Made by a program: the position numbers and the translations under genes. A stretch of DNA of 33,968 nucleotides. Source: CAYZDV01 sp964477275. GTDB lineage: Bacteria; Acidobacteriota; Aminicenantia; Aminicenantales; Aminicenantaceae. The notes under the pieces are model-generated. The model was given only the letters and a program-made list of their open reading frames with translations, had not been told where the DNA came from and searched no databases. Where the stretch lies: NCBI GenBank assembly GCA_964477275.1, contig CAYZDV010000005.1:1-33968 (forward strand), given 5' to 3'. Every line of letters begins with the position of its first letter. Positions within the stretch are counted from its first letter, which is position 1. Shown here one piece after another: positions 1 to 6,668 of this stretch.

Positions 1-472
1 TCCGCTCCTCCATCACCGCCACCGTGCAGTGGGCCGTCCTCCCGGAGACGATAAAGCCGGGCGGGGCCGTCTCCACCCTGTCCCCGTGGCTCATCCACAC
101 CTGTCCGTTGTCCCTGATGCCGGCCAGCAGCCCTTTCCGCTCCATGACCTTCAGTGACGCAAACCCGTACTCGCGCTTCGGGGAGGGGACCACTTTTCCG
201 CCCAGAAGGAAGGCCATCAACTGCAGCCCGTAGCAAATGCCGAGGACCGGAATCCCCAGCTCCAGAACCTCCCTGCTGATGAGAGGAGCCTTTTCTCCAT
301 AAACGCTCTGCGGCCCTCCCGAAAGGATGACTGCTCCCGGGTTCTCGCTCCTGAGCCTGGAAAGGGGGAGGAAAAAGGGCATGATCTCCGAATACACCCC
401 GAGCTCTCTGGTTTTTCTGGCGATCAGCTGCGTGTATTGCGAGCCGAAATCCAGGATGAGGACCTTTTTCAT
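1..472 (-). CDS. guaA: GMP synthase (glutamine-hydrolysing), N-terminal part, runs off left edge
   Basis: This is the glutamine amidotransferase domain of GMP synthase, which makes GMP from XMP using ammonia released from glutamine in the cytoplasm. The translation opens MKKVLILDFGSQYTQLIARK, the canonical GuaA start. It continues through an SGGPQSVY oxyanion segment (residues 51-58) and the nucleophile motif GICYGLQ with Cys80. The GGK...REYG stretch typical of GuaA follows, then a WMSHGD segment. About 157 residues are visible; the rest of the GATase domain and the ATP-pyrophosphatase domain lie outside the window. The ATG at 472 was chosen because it gives the family's exact N-terminus. 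No Shine-Dalgarno precedes it, and an extended -10 lies only 6 nt upstream. It is divergent from apgM. Confidence 0.95.
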   Translation of the reverse strand, partial: MKKVLILDFGSQYTQLIARKTRELGVYSEIMPFFLPLSRLRSENPGAVILSGGPQSVYGEKAPLISREVLELGIPVLGICYGLQLMAFLLGGKVVPSPKREYGFASLKVMERKGLLAGIRDNGQVWMSHGDRVETAPPGFIVSGRTAHCTVAVMEER

Positions 473-478
473 GTTCCG

Positions 479-487
479 ATTTTAGCA
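479..487 (-). promoter_or_regulatory. Extended -10 promoter element of guaA
   Basis: Read on the minus strand this is TGC-TAAAAT, an extended -10 (TGn plus a 5/6 match to TATAAT). Only six bases separate it from the guaA ATG, so transcription would start at or next to the start codon. No convincing -35 was found, which is common with extended -10 promoters. Called by eye. Confidence 0.45.
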
Positions 488-564
488 CAAAACCAGAGAC
501 GCTTCTAATCTTTCCTTCCCCTCACCCGTATCAGGGCAAAAGAAAGACATCCGGGATGGGAAAA

Positions 565-593
565 TTGACTTCGCGTCCCTAATATTTTATAGT
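565..593 (+). promoter_or_regulatory. Sigma-70-type promoter of apgM
   Basis: TTGACT (565-570), a 17-bp spacer, and TATAGT (588-593): a good match to the housekeeping consensus with ideal spacing. The predicted transcription start, about 6-7 nt after the -10, falls at 599-600, right at the GTG start of apgM. The mRNA would therefore have almost no leader. Confidence 0.55.
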
Positions 594-598
594 GGGGC

Positions 599-1807
599 GT
601 GAGCATGGACTGGGAAGGGATCGCGCGAGAAATCAGCATCAAAACGCCTTCCAGGATTGTCCTTCTCGTCATTGACGGGCTGGGAGGACTGCCCGTTGAC
701 GGCAAAACAGAGCTCGAAGCTGCCCGCAAACCCAACCTCGACCGTCTCGCCGCTGTCAGTGCCTGCGGGCTGACCGACCCGGTGTTCATGGGCATCACGC
801 CCGGAAGCGGCCCGGCCCATCTCGCACTTTTCGGCTACAACCCCGTCAAATACATTCTCGGCCGGGGTATCCTGGAAGCACTCGGTGTCGGGGTCGAAGT
901 CGGCCAGAACGACCTGGTGGCCAGGGGCAATTTCGCCACCCTCAAAAACGGGCTCATCGCCGACCGCCGGGCCGGACGGATTCCCACCTCCGAGAACGAA
1001 AAAATCTGCCAGGGGCTCAACCGCTCTCTGAAAGCAATAGAGGGGGCCGCCGTCTCCGTCTATCCCGGAAAAGAGCACCGTTTCGTGGTCAGGTTCAGCG
1101 GCGAGGGGCTTTCCGACTCCCTCACGGACGCCGACCCTCAAAAGGAAGGCCTTCCCCCGGCCCCTGCCCAGCCCCTGTCCGAGGAGGCCGGGAAGACGGC
1201 GCACATCGTCAACCTTTTCATCGCGGAAGTGACGGGGCATTTGAAGGAAAATCTGAGAGCCACCACCATCCTCCTGAGAGGGTTCTCCAGATTCCCCTCG
1301 ATCCCGACCTTGGCTGAGCTCTACAAGTTGAGCCCTGCCGCCATCGCCAGCTATCCCATGTACAGAGGCCTGGCCAGGCTGGTCGGAATGGAAATTCTGG
1401 AAACAGGACAGGAGGCTGCCGACCTTTTCAACACGCTGGAAAAAAACTACAACAATCACGACTTTTTCTATGTCCATCTGAAAAAGACGGATTCTGCCGG
1501 CGAGGATGGAAATTTCAAGGCGAAAAAGGAGGCCATCGAAGAGGCCGACCGTTATATCCCCCGGATCCTGGGACTTCGCCCGGATGTTCTGGTGGTCACT
1601 TCCGACCACTCCACTCCTTCTGTTCTCAAATCCCATTCCTGGCATCCCAACCCCTTCCTCCTCCACGCCCGGACTGCCCAGCCCGACCATGTCATCCGGT
1701 TCACCGAAAGGGAATGCAGCCAGGGATTCCTGGGGCGCTTTCAGGCCATCTACGCCATGCCCCTGATGCTGGCCCATGCCGGCAAGCTGAAGAAATTCGG
1801 GGCCTGA
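599..1807 (+). CDS. apgM: 2,3-bisphosphoglycerate-independent phosphoglycerate mutase, archaeal type
   Basis: This is a glycolysis/gluconeogenesis enzyme that interconverts 3- and 2-phosphoglycerate; it belongs to the alkaline-phosphatase superfamily and is related to phosphonopyruvate decarboxylase. Visible motifs are the first metal-binding Asp in VLLVIDGLGG (residue 26) and TPGSGPAHLALFGY carrying the probable phospho-acceptor Ser70. Near the C-terminus are VHLKKTDSAGEDG and VVTSDHSTPS...SWHPNP, which supply further Asp and His metal ligands. The 402-residue length is normal for the aPGAM family and much shorter than bacterial GpmI. The start is GTG 599 or ATG 605; neither has a clear Shine-Dalgarno. 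The next gene, an amidase, begins about 20 nt after the stop, so co-transcription is likely. Confidence 0.92.
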   Translation: MSMDWEGIAREISIKTPSRIVLLVIDGLGGLPVDGKTELEAARKPNLDRLAAVSACGLTDPVFMGITPGSGPAHLALFGYNPVKYILGRGILEALGVGVEVGQNDLVARGNFATLKNGLIADRRAGRIPTSENEKICQGLNRSLKAIEGAAVSVYPGKEHRFVVRFSGEGLSDSLTDADPQKEGLPPAPAQPLSEEAGKTAHIVNLFIAEVTGHLKENLRATTILLRGFSRFPSIPTLAELYKLSPAAIASYPMYRGLARLVGMEILETGQEAADLFNTLEKNYNNHDFFYVHLKKTDSAGEDGNFKAKKEAIEEADRYIPRILGLRPDVLVVTSDHSTPSVLKSHSWHPNPFLLHARTAQPDHVIRFTERECSQGFLGRFQAIYAMPLMLAHAGKLKKFGA

Positions 1808-1826
1808 GGTCCCGGCGGGTGTGGAG

Positions 1827-2999
1827 ATGAAGGAAAAAAGAAGCGCGCAGAAAAAGATGTTGATTCCCTCCTTGCTGCTCGCTCTCTTTTCTCCATGCCT
1901 GGCTGACTCCAGGGTGGAAATCCACAAGATTCGCCACCATGTCCATCCCTCCTTTACCAGGGTGGTGGTCGAGACCGAAAAGCTGAGGGAATACAACTAC
2001 AACCAGCTCCGGTCGCCGGACCGGGTCTATGTGGACATCTACCAGACAAGACTGAACCCCCTTCTCCACGGTCAATCCTTCGCGGTCGCCTGCGATTACC
2101 TCGACAAAATTCGCATCGCCCAGAAGACCCACTCCACAATCCGGGTGGTGGCGGACCTGGATTTCACGAAGGCTTACTACCGCGTCTGGCATCTTCCCGA
2201 CCCTTTCCGGATCATCATCGACATCTACCCCAAGGTCGCCCCCTCTCCGGTTGAACCCTCTGCGCCGTATCCCAGCATGATCCGTCAGCTCGGCCTGGGT
2301 GCCAGGAGGGTGGTCATCGATGCCGGCCACGGCGGGAAAGACCCCGGATGCGTCGGCAGGCAGAAGGGCTATCAGGAAAAAGACGTTGTGCTCGACGTGG
2401 CCCTGCGCCTGAAAAAGCTTCTGGAAGCCCAGGAGAACATGGAAGTCATCATGACCAGGGAGACGGATATTTTTCTCGAACCGGAAAACAGGACCCTGAT
2501 CGCCAACCAGAAGCAGGCCGACCTGTTTGTCTCCATCCACGCCAACGCCAGCCGCAGCCCGAGGCTCTCCGGCGTGGAAACCTTCTTTCTCAATTTCAGC
2601 GAAGACCCCTCGGTTATTGCCACCGCGGCCCGGGAGAACGCCACCTCCTCAAAGAATATCAGCGAGATGAGAAGTATCATCGAAAAAATCGTCGAGAACA
2701 CGAAAATCCCCGAGTCGAGAGAGCTGGCCCAGAATATCCAGAAAAGCCTGGTTCAGACCCTCTCTCAAAAATACAGCGACGTCAGAGACCTGGGCGTCAA
2801 GGGAGGCCCTTTCTGGGTCCTCATCGGCACCGAAGTCCCCTCGATCCTGGTCGAAGTCTCCTTCCTCAGCCATCCCCTGGAAGAGGAGAGGCTGGGCACG
2901 CCAGGTTACCGTCAGCTCGTCGCCCAGGGAATCTACGAAGGAATTATGACCTACAAGAGGTCTCTGGAGAAACCGGCCGTTGAAAAAAGAGAGGTCTAA
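1827..2999 (+). CDS. N-acetylmuramoyl-L-alanine amidase with AMIN domain (AmiA/B/C-like)
   Basis: This is a periplasmic zinc amidase that cleaves the peptide stem from N-acetylmuramic acid in peptidoglycan, mainly at division sites. The N-terminus (MKEKRSAQKK, then a hydrophobic run ending near CLADS) is a signal peptide. Residues of about 28-135 form a beta-rich AMIN domain, which targets septal peptidoglycan in this family. The Amidase_3 domain starts at VVIDAGHGGKDPG. Numbered from ATG 1827, the zinc ligands are His168, Glu184 (in YQEKD) and His238 (in FVSIHANAS), and the catalytic Glu343 lies in LVEVSFLSHP. All catalytic positions are present. GTG 1821 is an alternative start two codons earlier. 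Its end overlaps the TTG start of the next gene by 20 bp, which suggests translational coupling. Confidence 0.92.
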   Translation: MKEKRSAQKKMLIPSLLLALFSPCLADSRVEIHKIRHHVHPSFTRVVVETEKLREYNYNQLRSPDRVYVDIYQTRLNPLLHGQSFAVACDYLDKIRIAQKTHSTIRVVADLDFTKAYYRVWHLPDPFRIIIDIYPKVAPSPVEPSAPYPSMIRQLGLGARRVVIDAGHGGKDPGCVGRQKGYQEKDVVLDVALRLKKLLEAQENMEVIMTRETDIFLEPENRTLIANQKQADLFVSIHANASRSPRLSGVETFFLNFSEDPSVIATAARENATSSKNISEMRSIIEKIVENTKIPESRELAQNIQKSLVQTLSQKYSDVRDLGVKGGPFWVLIGTEVPSILVEVSFLSHPLEEERLGTPGYRQLVAQGIYEGIMTYKRSLEKPAVEKREV

Positions 3000-4560
3000 A
3001 AAGTACCGGCTGATCCAGGCTCTGCGCATCTTCAGCCAGACTGGCTTTTTCCTCCTCTTTTTCTATTTGCTCCTGGAAACGCGCTTCCCGGGTGATGACT
3101 ACATCGGCCGGGTGGAAATCTTTTTCCATTTCGACCCCCTTCTGGCCCTGGCCACCATCATCGCATCCCGGGCTTTCGCTGTCTCCTTTGCCTTCGCTGC
3201 AGTGACCCTCATTCTGACTGTGGTCCTGGGCCGGGTCGTCTGCGGCTGGGTCTGCCCCCTGGGGTCTCTCCACCAGGCCTTTTCCTTTCTCTTCAAGAAA
3301 TCCAGGCTGCTCAGGCCGAGAAAGGAAAAAAACCGCCGCCTCGCCTGGAAATACTTCATCCTGATTTTTATCCTGATAGGGACCCTTTTCTCTCTGAACC
3401 TGGTCGGTATTGTCGACCCCCTGTCGCTCCTCTACCGGTCTTTCGCCACCGCCGTGCTCCCGGCCGCCAAATACGGTATCTCGGCGCTCACCGCTCTCCT
3501 CTACAACGTTCGGCTCTTTTCCCTGGGGGACCCCCTGGTTCAGTTCACCGAGTCCCTGGCCGTCAACCCTGTTTTCCAGCAGGGATTCTTACTCGGAACT
3601 CTCTTTATCGGCATCGTGCTGCTCAATCTCTCCAGGGAAAGATTCTGGTGCCGCTATCTCTGCCCCCTGGGAGCTTTCCTCGGCCTTTCCGCCCGATGGA
3701 ACGTGATCAAACTCAAGATCGACCCCCAGAAATGCATCGACTGCGGGCTGTGCACCCTCCACTGTCAGACGCAGGCCGACCCCTTTCCTGAAGAAGACTG
3801 GAGGAGCGCGGAGTGCATCTACTGCTTCACCTGCGGCGCCATTTGCCCGACCAGCGCCATCGAGTTTCCCCTGCAGACCGCACCGGAAGAAGTGGCCAGG
3901 ATCGACCTCTCCCGGAGAAAGCTCATCTTCACCTCTCTCCTGGGATTACTCGCCGTCCCCTTTTTCCGTCTCTCGCCGTCCACGCGGCGAGCCTCTCCCC
4001 GGCTCATCCGGCCGCCGGGTGCTCTTCCCGAAGAGCAGTTCCTCCGGAAATGCGTCAAGTGCGGCGAGTGCATGAAGGTCTGCCCGACCAACGGCCTCCA
4101 GCCGGCCTTCGGCGAAGCCGGGCCTGAAGGCATCTGGACGCCGATGCTTGTCCCCCTCATTGGCTACTGTGAATACTTCTGCTCCCTGTGCTCTCAAGTC
4201 TGCCCCACCGGGGCCATCCAGGAGCTCACCGTCGAGGAGAAAATCAAAGTGAAAATCGGCCTGGCCTGGGTGGACAAAAACAGGTGCATTCCTTACGACC
4301 TCGGAACTCCCTGCATCGTCTGCGAGGAGCACTGCCCCACCTCGCCGAAAGCCATCAAGCTGGTCAATACGGAGGTGGTGCTCCCGGATGGGACAGTCAG
4401 GACACCCGCCGCTCCGGTCATCGACACCGACCTCTGCATCGGCTGCGGGATCTGTGAGAACAAATGTCCGGTCGTCGATCTACCAACGATCTACGTCACC
4501 AGCATCGGCGAGAGCCGCTCGGAGCGGAACCAGCTCCTCCTGGACCTCTTCAAAGAATAG
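2980..4560 (+). CDS. Membrane polyferredoxin: NapH-like module fused to NapG/MauM-like module
   Basis: This is a membrane-bound 4Fe-4S electron carrier, probably linking quinol or ferredoxin to an unidentified periplasmic or membrane acceptor. Residues 1-235 hold several transmembrane helices with the NapH/NosR-type pairs RVVCGWVCPLG (85-95) and RFWCRYLCPLG (221-231). Two ferredoxin motifs follow: CIDCGLCTLHC (252-262) and CIYCFTCGAICP (279-290). A second hydrophobic segment at about 311-330 is introduced by SRRKLIF. After it comes a NapG/MauM-like domain with four more cysteine clusters starting near residues 358, 401, 445 and 486 (the last is CIGCGICENKCP). The TTG start at 2980 has a GGAG about 10 nt upstream and overlaps the amidase gene. 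No catalytic subunit is adjacent, so the physiological partner is unknown. Confidence 0.82.
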   Translation: MKKERSKKYRLIQALRIFSQTGFFLLFFYLLLETRFPGDDYIGRVEIFFHFDPLLALATIIASRAFAVSFAFAAVTLILTVVLGRVVCGWVCPLGSLHQAFSFLFKKSRLLRPRKEKNRRLAWKYFILIFILIGTLFSLNLVGIVDPLSLLYRSFATAVLPAAKYGISALTALLYNVRLFSLGDPLVQFTESLAVNPVFQQGFLLGTLFIGIVLLNLSRERFWCRYLCPLGAFLGLSARWNVIKLKIDPQKCIDCGLCTLHCQTQADPFPEEDWRSAECIYCFTCGAICPTSAIEFPLQTAPEEVARIDLSRRKLIFTSLLGLLAVPFFRLSPSTRRASPRLIRPPGALPEEQFLRKCVKCGECMKVCPTNGLQPAFGEAGPEGIWTPMLVPLIGYCEYFCSLCSQVCPTGAIQELTVEEKIKVKIGLAWVDKNRCIPYDLGTPCIVCEEHCPTSPKAIKLVNTEVVLPDGTVRTPAAPVIDTDLCIGCGICENKCPVVDLPTIYVTSIGESRSERNQLLLDLFKE

Positions 4561-4585
4561 ACAACCAGGGGGACCGGTGTGTTGC

Positions 4586-5005
4586 TTACTCTTTGATCTT
4601 GAATTCCAGGGTCTTGAGCACCTCGTTGTCGGGACCGACGACATCCACGTGCCAGTTGCCCTTCTCGTGAGGCTGGATGATCTTTGCGCTCCAGGTCCGC
4701 CAGATGGCATCCGCCACATTCAGAACGACCCGGGCCCTTTCTGTCTCGCCCCAGTACCAGACATGGGTGATCTCGACGGGCTCCTGGGCGCCGGTGATCT
4801 TCGTCCAGCAGTAGAGCTTCTCCACCGTCGCATCAAAGGGATTCTCAGGGTCATAGGGGTCTAAAGGCTCCCGATCGACCACATCACGGCAGATCACTCC
4901 TTCAACCTCCAGAACTTCTTCCTGGGCCTTGACCGCCACGACCGGGTAAAGGATGAAAGCCCCGGCCACGACCAGGAGCAAAAGAATGGGAAATGATGTT
5001 CTCAT
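4586..5005 (-). CDS. DUF2914 domain-containing exported protein
   Basis: A small protein of 139 residues with an N-terminal signal or anchor helix (MRTSFPILLLLVVAGAF...) followed by a single DUF2914-like domain. The domain is recognised from the pattern ICRDVVDREP...EKLYCWTKI...ITHVWYWGETERARVVLNV...WRTWSAK...GNWHVDVV. The molecular function of DUF2914 is unknown; the secreted beta-rich domain suggests an envelope role. The ATG at 5005 was preferred over an upstream in-frame start because an AAGGAG lies 6 nt before it and the signal peptide begins there. It converges on the polyferredoxin gene with only 25 nt between stop codons, and no intrinsic terminator was seen in that gap. Confidence 0.75.
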   Translation of the reverse strand: MRTSFPILLLLVVAGAFILYPVVAVKAQEEVLEVEGVICRDVVDREPLDPYDPENPFDATVEKLYCWTKITGAQEPVEITHVWYWGETERARVVLNVADAIWRTWSAKIIQPHEKGNWHVDVVGPDNEVLKTLEFKIKE

Positions 5006-5063
5006 GGGGTTCTCCTTTTTAGGTAGGTTCAATGCTCTGATTTCCCTCTCCAAAATTACCCCC

Positions 5064-5093
5064 ACTTTACCACAAAGTCCCCGCCTTTGACAA
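5064..5093 (-). promoter_or_regulatory. Candidate promoter of the DUF2914 gene
   Basis: On the minus strand: TTGTCA (5/6 match), an 18-bp spacer, then TAAAGT (4/6 match), placed about 60 bp before the start codon. The bases after the -35 are G-rich, like the stronger promoter at 12593-12620. A perfect TTGACA on the plus strand (5087-5092) overlaps this -35 but has no matching -10. Confidence 0.4.
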
Positions 5094-5143
5094 TAGGATG
5101 ATGGATGGGTTCTGTCGTGGGGTGTCCCCCGTCCGTCCTCGCT

Positions 5144-5269
5144 GATCTGTTTTCCCTCGGGAAACAGATCAAGGGAGCCGAGGGGATATGTTCCCTCGGT
5201 CGCAGGGCATAGCCCGAGAAGGGGAAGCAGGGAGCCATGAGTTCTTCATGGCGTGTGAGCACGCGTGCT
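5144..5269. repeat. Intergenic block of five successive palindromes
   Basis: The 291-bp gap between the ATPase gene and DUF2914 contains no credible ORF but holds consecutive inverted repeats. H1 (5144-5170) is GATCTGTTT(T)CCC pairing with GGGAAACAGATC. H2 is CCGAGGG (5178-5184) with CCCTCGG (5193-5199). H3 is GGGC-ATA-GCCC (5205-5215). H4 is GCCATGA (5234-5240) with TCATGGC (5246-5252). H5 is the 12-bp palindrome AGCACGCGTGCT (5258-5269), followed on the plus strand by TTTATTTGTTT. A further CCCTCGG at 5154-5160 could pair with the left arm of H2 instead, so alternative folds are possible. It could be a structured RNA, a palindromic mobile repeat, or a terminator cluster. Confidence 0.6.
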
Positions 5270-5296
5270 TTATTTGTTTAGATAAGGGGATGACGT

Positions 5297-6598
5297 TCAT
5301 GCCAGAAGCCAATCCGCGGCTCTATGGACTCGGATCTTATCCGGCACCTCACGACTCGCTTCCCCGTGAAGAGCGATGATGTTCATGGCGGCTTTGGGAT
5401 GCGCGGACTCGGCGTCGAGAAGCGCCCTGATCTCTCTTTCCCGAACTGTCTGATCGGAGAAATCCGCCGAGACCTGGATGAGTTCCTCGCGGCCGTCATA
5501 AAATCGTGCCAGGAAGTCGACCTCGAATCCCCCGGGAGTTTTGATATAGAAGATTTCAGCGCCTCTTCGCTCAAGTTCGATCATGACGCAGGCTTCCAGA
5601 GCGTGTCCCAGACCGGCTTCTCCTGTCCGGTCATAGATGGGGATCAGTCCCGGGTCGATCGGGTAAACCTTACGAGGATTTACCATGCGCCGCCGCTCGG
5701 ACATCGAGTCGAGGAAGACGGTCCTGATGAGAAACGCGTCTTCCAGATATGCGAGATAATCATGAAGCGTGTCCTTGGACACGGCCAAGCCCTGCGAGCG
5801 GATGTCCTTATAGAACTTGTTGACGCTGAACGATCCCCCGGCGTTTCCAAGCAACTGCCTCACCATCCAGCGAAGGGCGGCAACGTGCGTGACTGACCTG
5901 CGCTCCACGACGTCCCGAAAGAGGGCCGTATCGACATAGCCGCGCAGAAGGTCTGTTCGATCCCTCGGTTCAGCGGTCTGGGCCTCGGGAAACCCTCCCT
6001 GCGCAAGGTAATTTTCGAGTTCTCTCTCCATCGCCGAGCGGAACGCTTTGGTCCACCTGCGGGGCGTCTCCCTCGGCTCCCTGGCCCGATGCCGGAGGTA
6101 TTCCCGGAAGCTGAACGGATGAACGATCGCCTCCATGGCCCGGCCGCGCATGCTCGTCGCGACTTCCCGGCTCAGGAGTTTCGCCGATGACCCGGAGATG
6201 AATATTTCGGCATTTTCGGTGTCCAGCAACCGCCGCACGAATAACTCCCACCCCTGGACCACCTGGATTTCGTCGAAGAAGAACACGGCGCGTTTTCGAT
6301 CGCGCCACTCTGGATGCAGGCGATAGTATTCGTCGACCACCCAATGAAGGTTCGTTGCCTCCAGCCCCGCCAGGCGCTCGTCCTCGAAGTTGAAATAGAG
6401 GAGTGCTTCACGCACTGTGCCCTGCTTTACTCGTTCTCCAATAACCTGCCAGAGGAATGTGGTTTTTCCCGTCCGGCGCATCCCGATAACGGCCGTCGCT
6501 TTACCCGATATTGTGTGAAGCCGGATATCCCGACGCGTCAACGCGGGGATGGGCGCAGCCAGGGAATCGATGATTTTTTGCCTGATGAGGACCCTCAT
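5297..6598 (-). CDS. AAA ATPase with DUF4143 domain
   Basis: This belongs to the prokaryotic AAA_14/DUF4143 family: an N-terminal P-loop ATPase joined to a C-terminal domain with a restriction-nuclease-like fold. Members are widespread, patchy and often mobile, with no settled cellular role. Visible features are Walker A GMRRTGKTT (39-47), Walker B VFFFDEIQ (105-112) and a sensor-like ISGSSAKLLS (134-143). The C-terminal EVDFLARF...LIQVS is the usual DUF4143 nuclease-like core. The length of 433 residues is normal and no break is visible. The ATG at 6598 is preceded by GAGAAGGA with good spacing. It lies 70 bp downstream of etfA on the same strand but has its own operator-like palindromes, so separate regulation is likely. 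The match to a patchily distributed family suggests horizontal acquisition (inference). Confidence 0.88.
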   Translation of the reverse strand: MRVLIRQKIIDSLAAPIPALTRRDIRLHTISGKATAVIGMRRTGKTTFLWQVIGERVKQGTVREALLYFNFEDERLAGLEATNLHWVVDEYYRLHPEWRDRKRAVFFFDEIQVVQGWELFVRRLLDTENAEIFISGSSAKLLSREVATSMRGRAMEAIVHPFSFREYLRHRAREPRETPRRWTKAFRSAMERELENYLAQGGFPEAQTAEPRDRTDLLRGYVDTALFRDVVERRSVTHVAALRWMVRQLLGNAGGSFSVNKFYKDIRSQGLAVSKDTLHDYLAYLEDAFLIRTVFLDSMSERRRMVNPRKVYPIDPGLIPIYDRTGEAGLGHALEACVMIELERRGAEIFYIKTPGGFEVDFLARFYDGREELIQVSADFSDQTVREREIRALLDAESAHPKAAMNIIALHGEASREVPDKIRVHRAADWLLA

Positions 6599-6619
6599 TT
6601 ATCCTTCTCCGAAGGACAA
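6599..6619 (-). promoter_or_regulatory. Proximal operator-like palindrome, covering the ATPase ribosome-binding site
   Basis: On the plus strand: TTATCCTT, a five-base spacer CTCCG, then AAGGACAA. This is an 8-bp inverted repeat with one mismatch. On the coding strand it contains the GAGAAGGA Shine-Dalgarno and abuts the ATG. It could act as a DNA operator, or as an RNA hairpin (TCCTTC-GGA-GAAGGA) that hides the ribosome-binding site. Confidence 0.6.
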
Positions 6620-6631
6620 CATACCACATAA

Positions 6632-6652
6632 TTATCCTTTTTGGAAGGATAA
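6632..6652 (-). promoter_or_regulatory. Distal operator-like palindrome upstream of the ATPase gene
   Basis: TTATCCTT, spacer TTTGG, AAGGATAA: a perfect 8-bp inverted repeat with the same arm length, spacer length and sequence as the copy at 6599-6619. The centres are 33 bp apart, close to three helical turns. A weak promoter (TTCCAA, 17 bp, TATGTT on the minus strand) would lie between and partly under the two sites. Confidence 0.6.
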
Positions 6653-6668
6653 AAATCATCCCCGAGCG

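Noticed and set aside
587..1996. Long 469-residue open frame on the minus strand
   Set aside because: It lies opposite apgM and the amidase start, both of which have clear catalytic motifs. Its translation is low-complexity and matches no family; it is an antisense shadow of GC-rich coding DNA.
5087..5115. Plus-strand promoter for a possible RNA across the hairpin block
   Set aside because: TTGACA is perfect but no -10 resemblance lies 16-18 bp downstream, so the promoter is not supported.
5056..5262. 68-residue minus-strand open frame across the five-hairpin block
   Set aside because: Its sequence is dictated by palindromes and shows no protein-like pattern.
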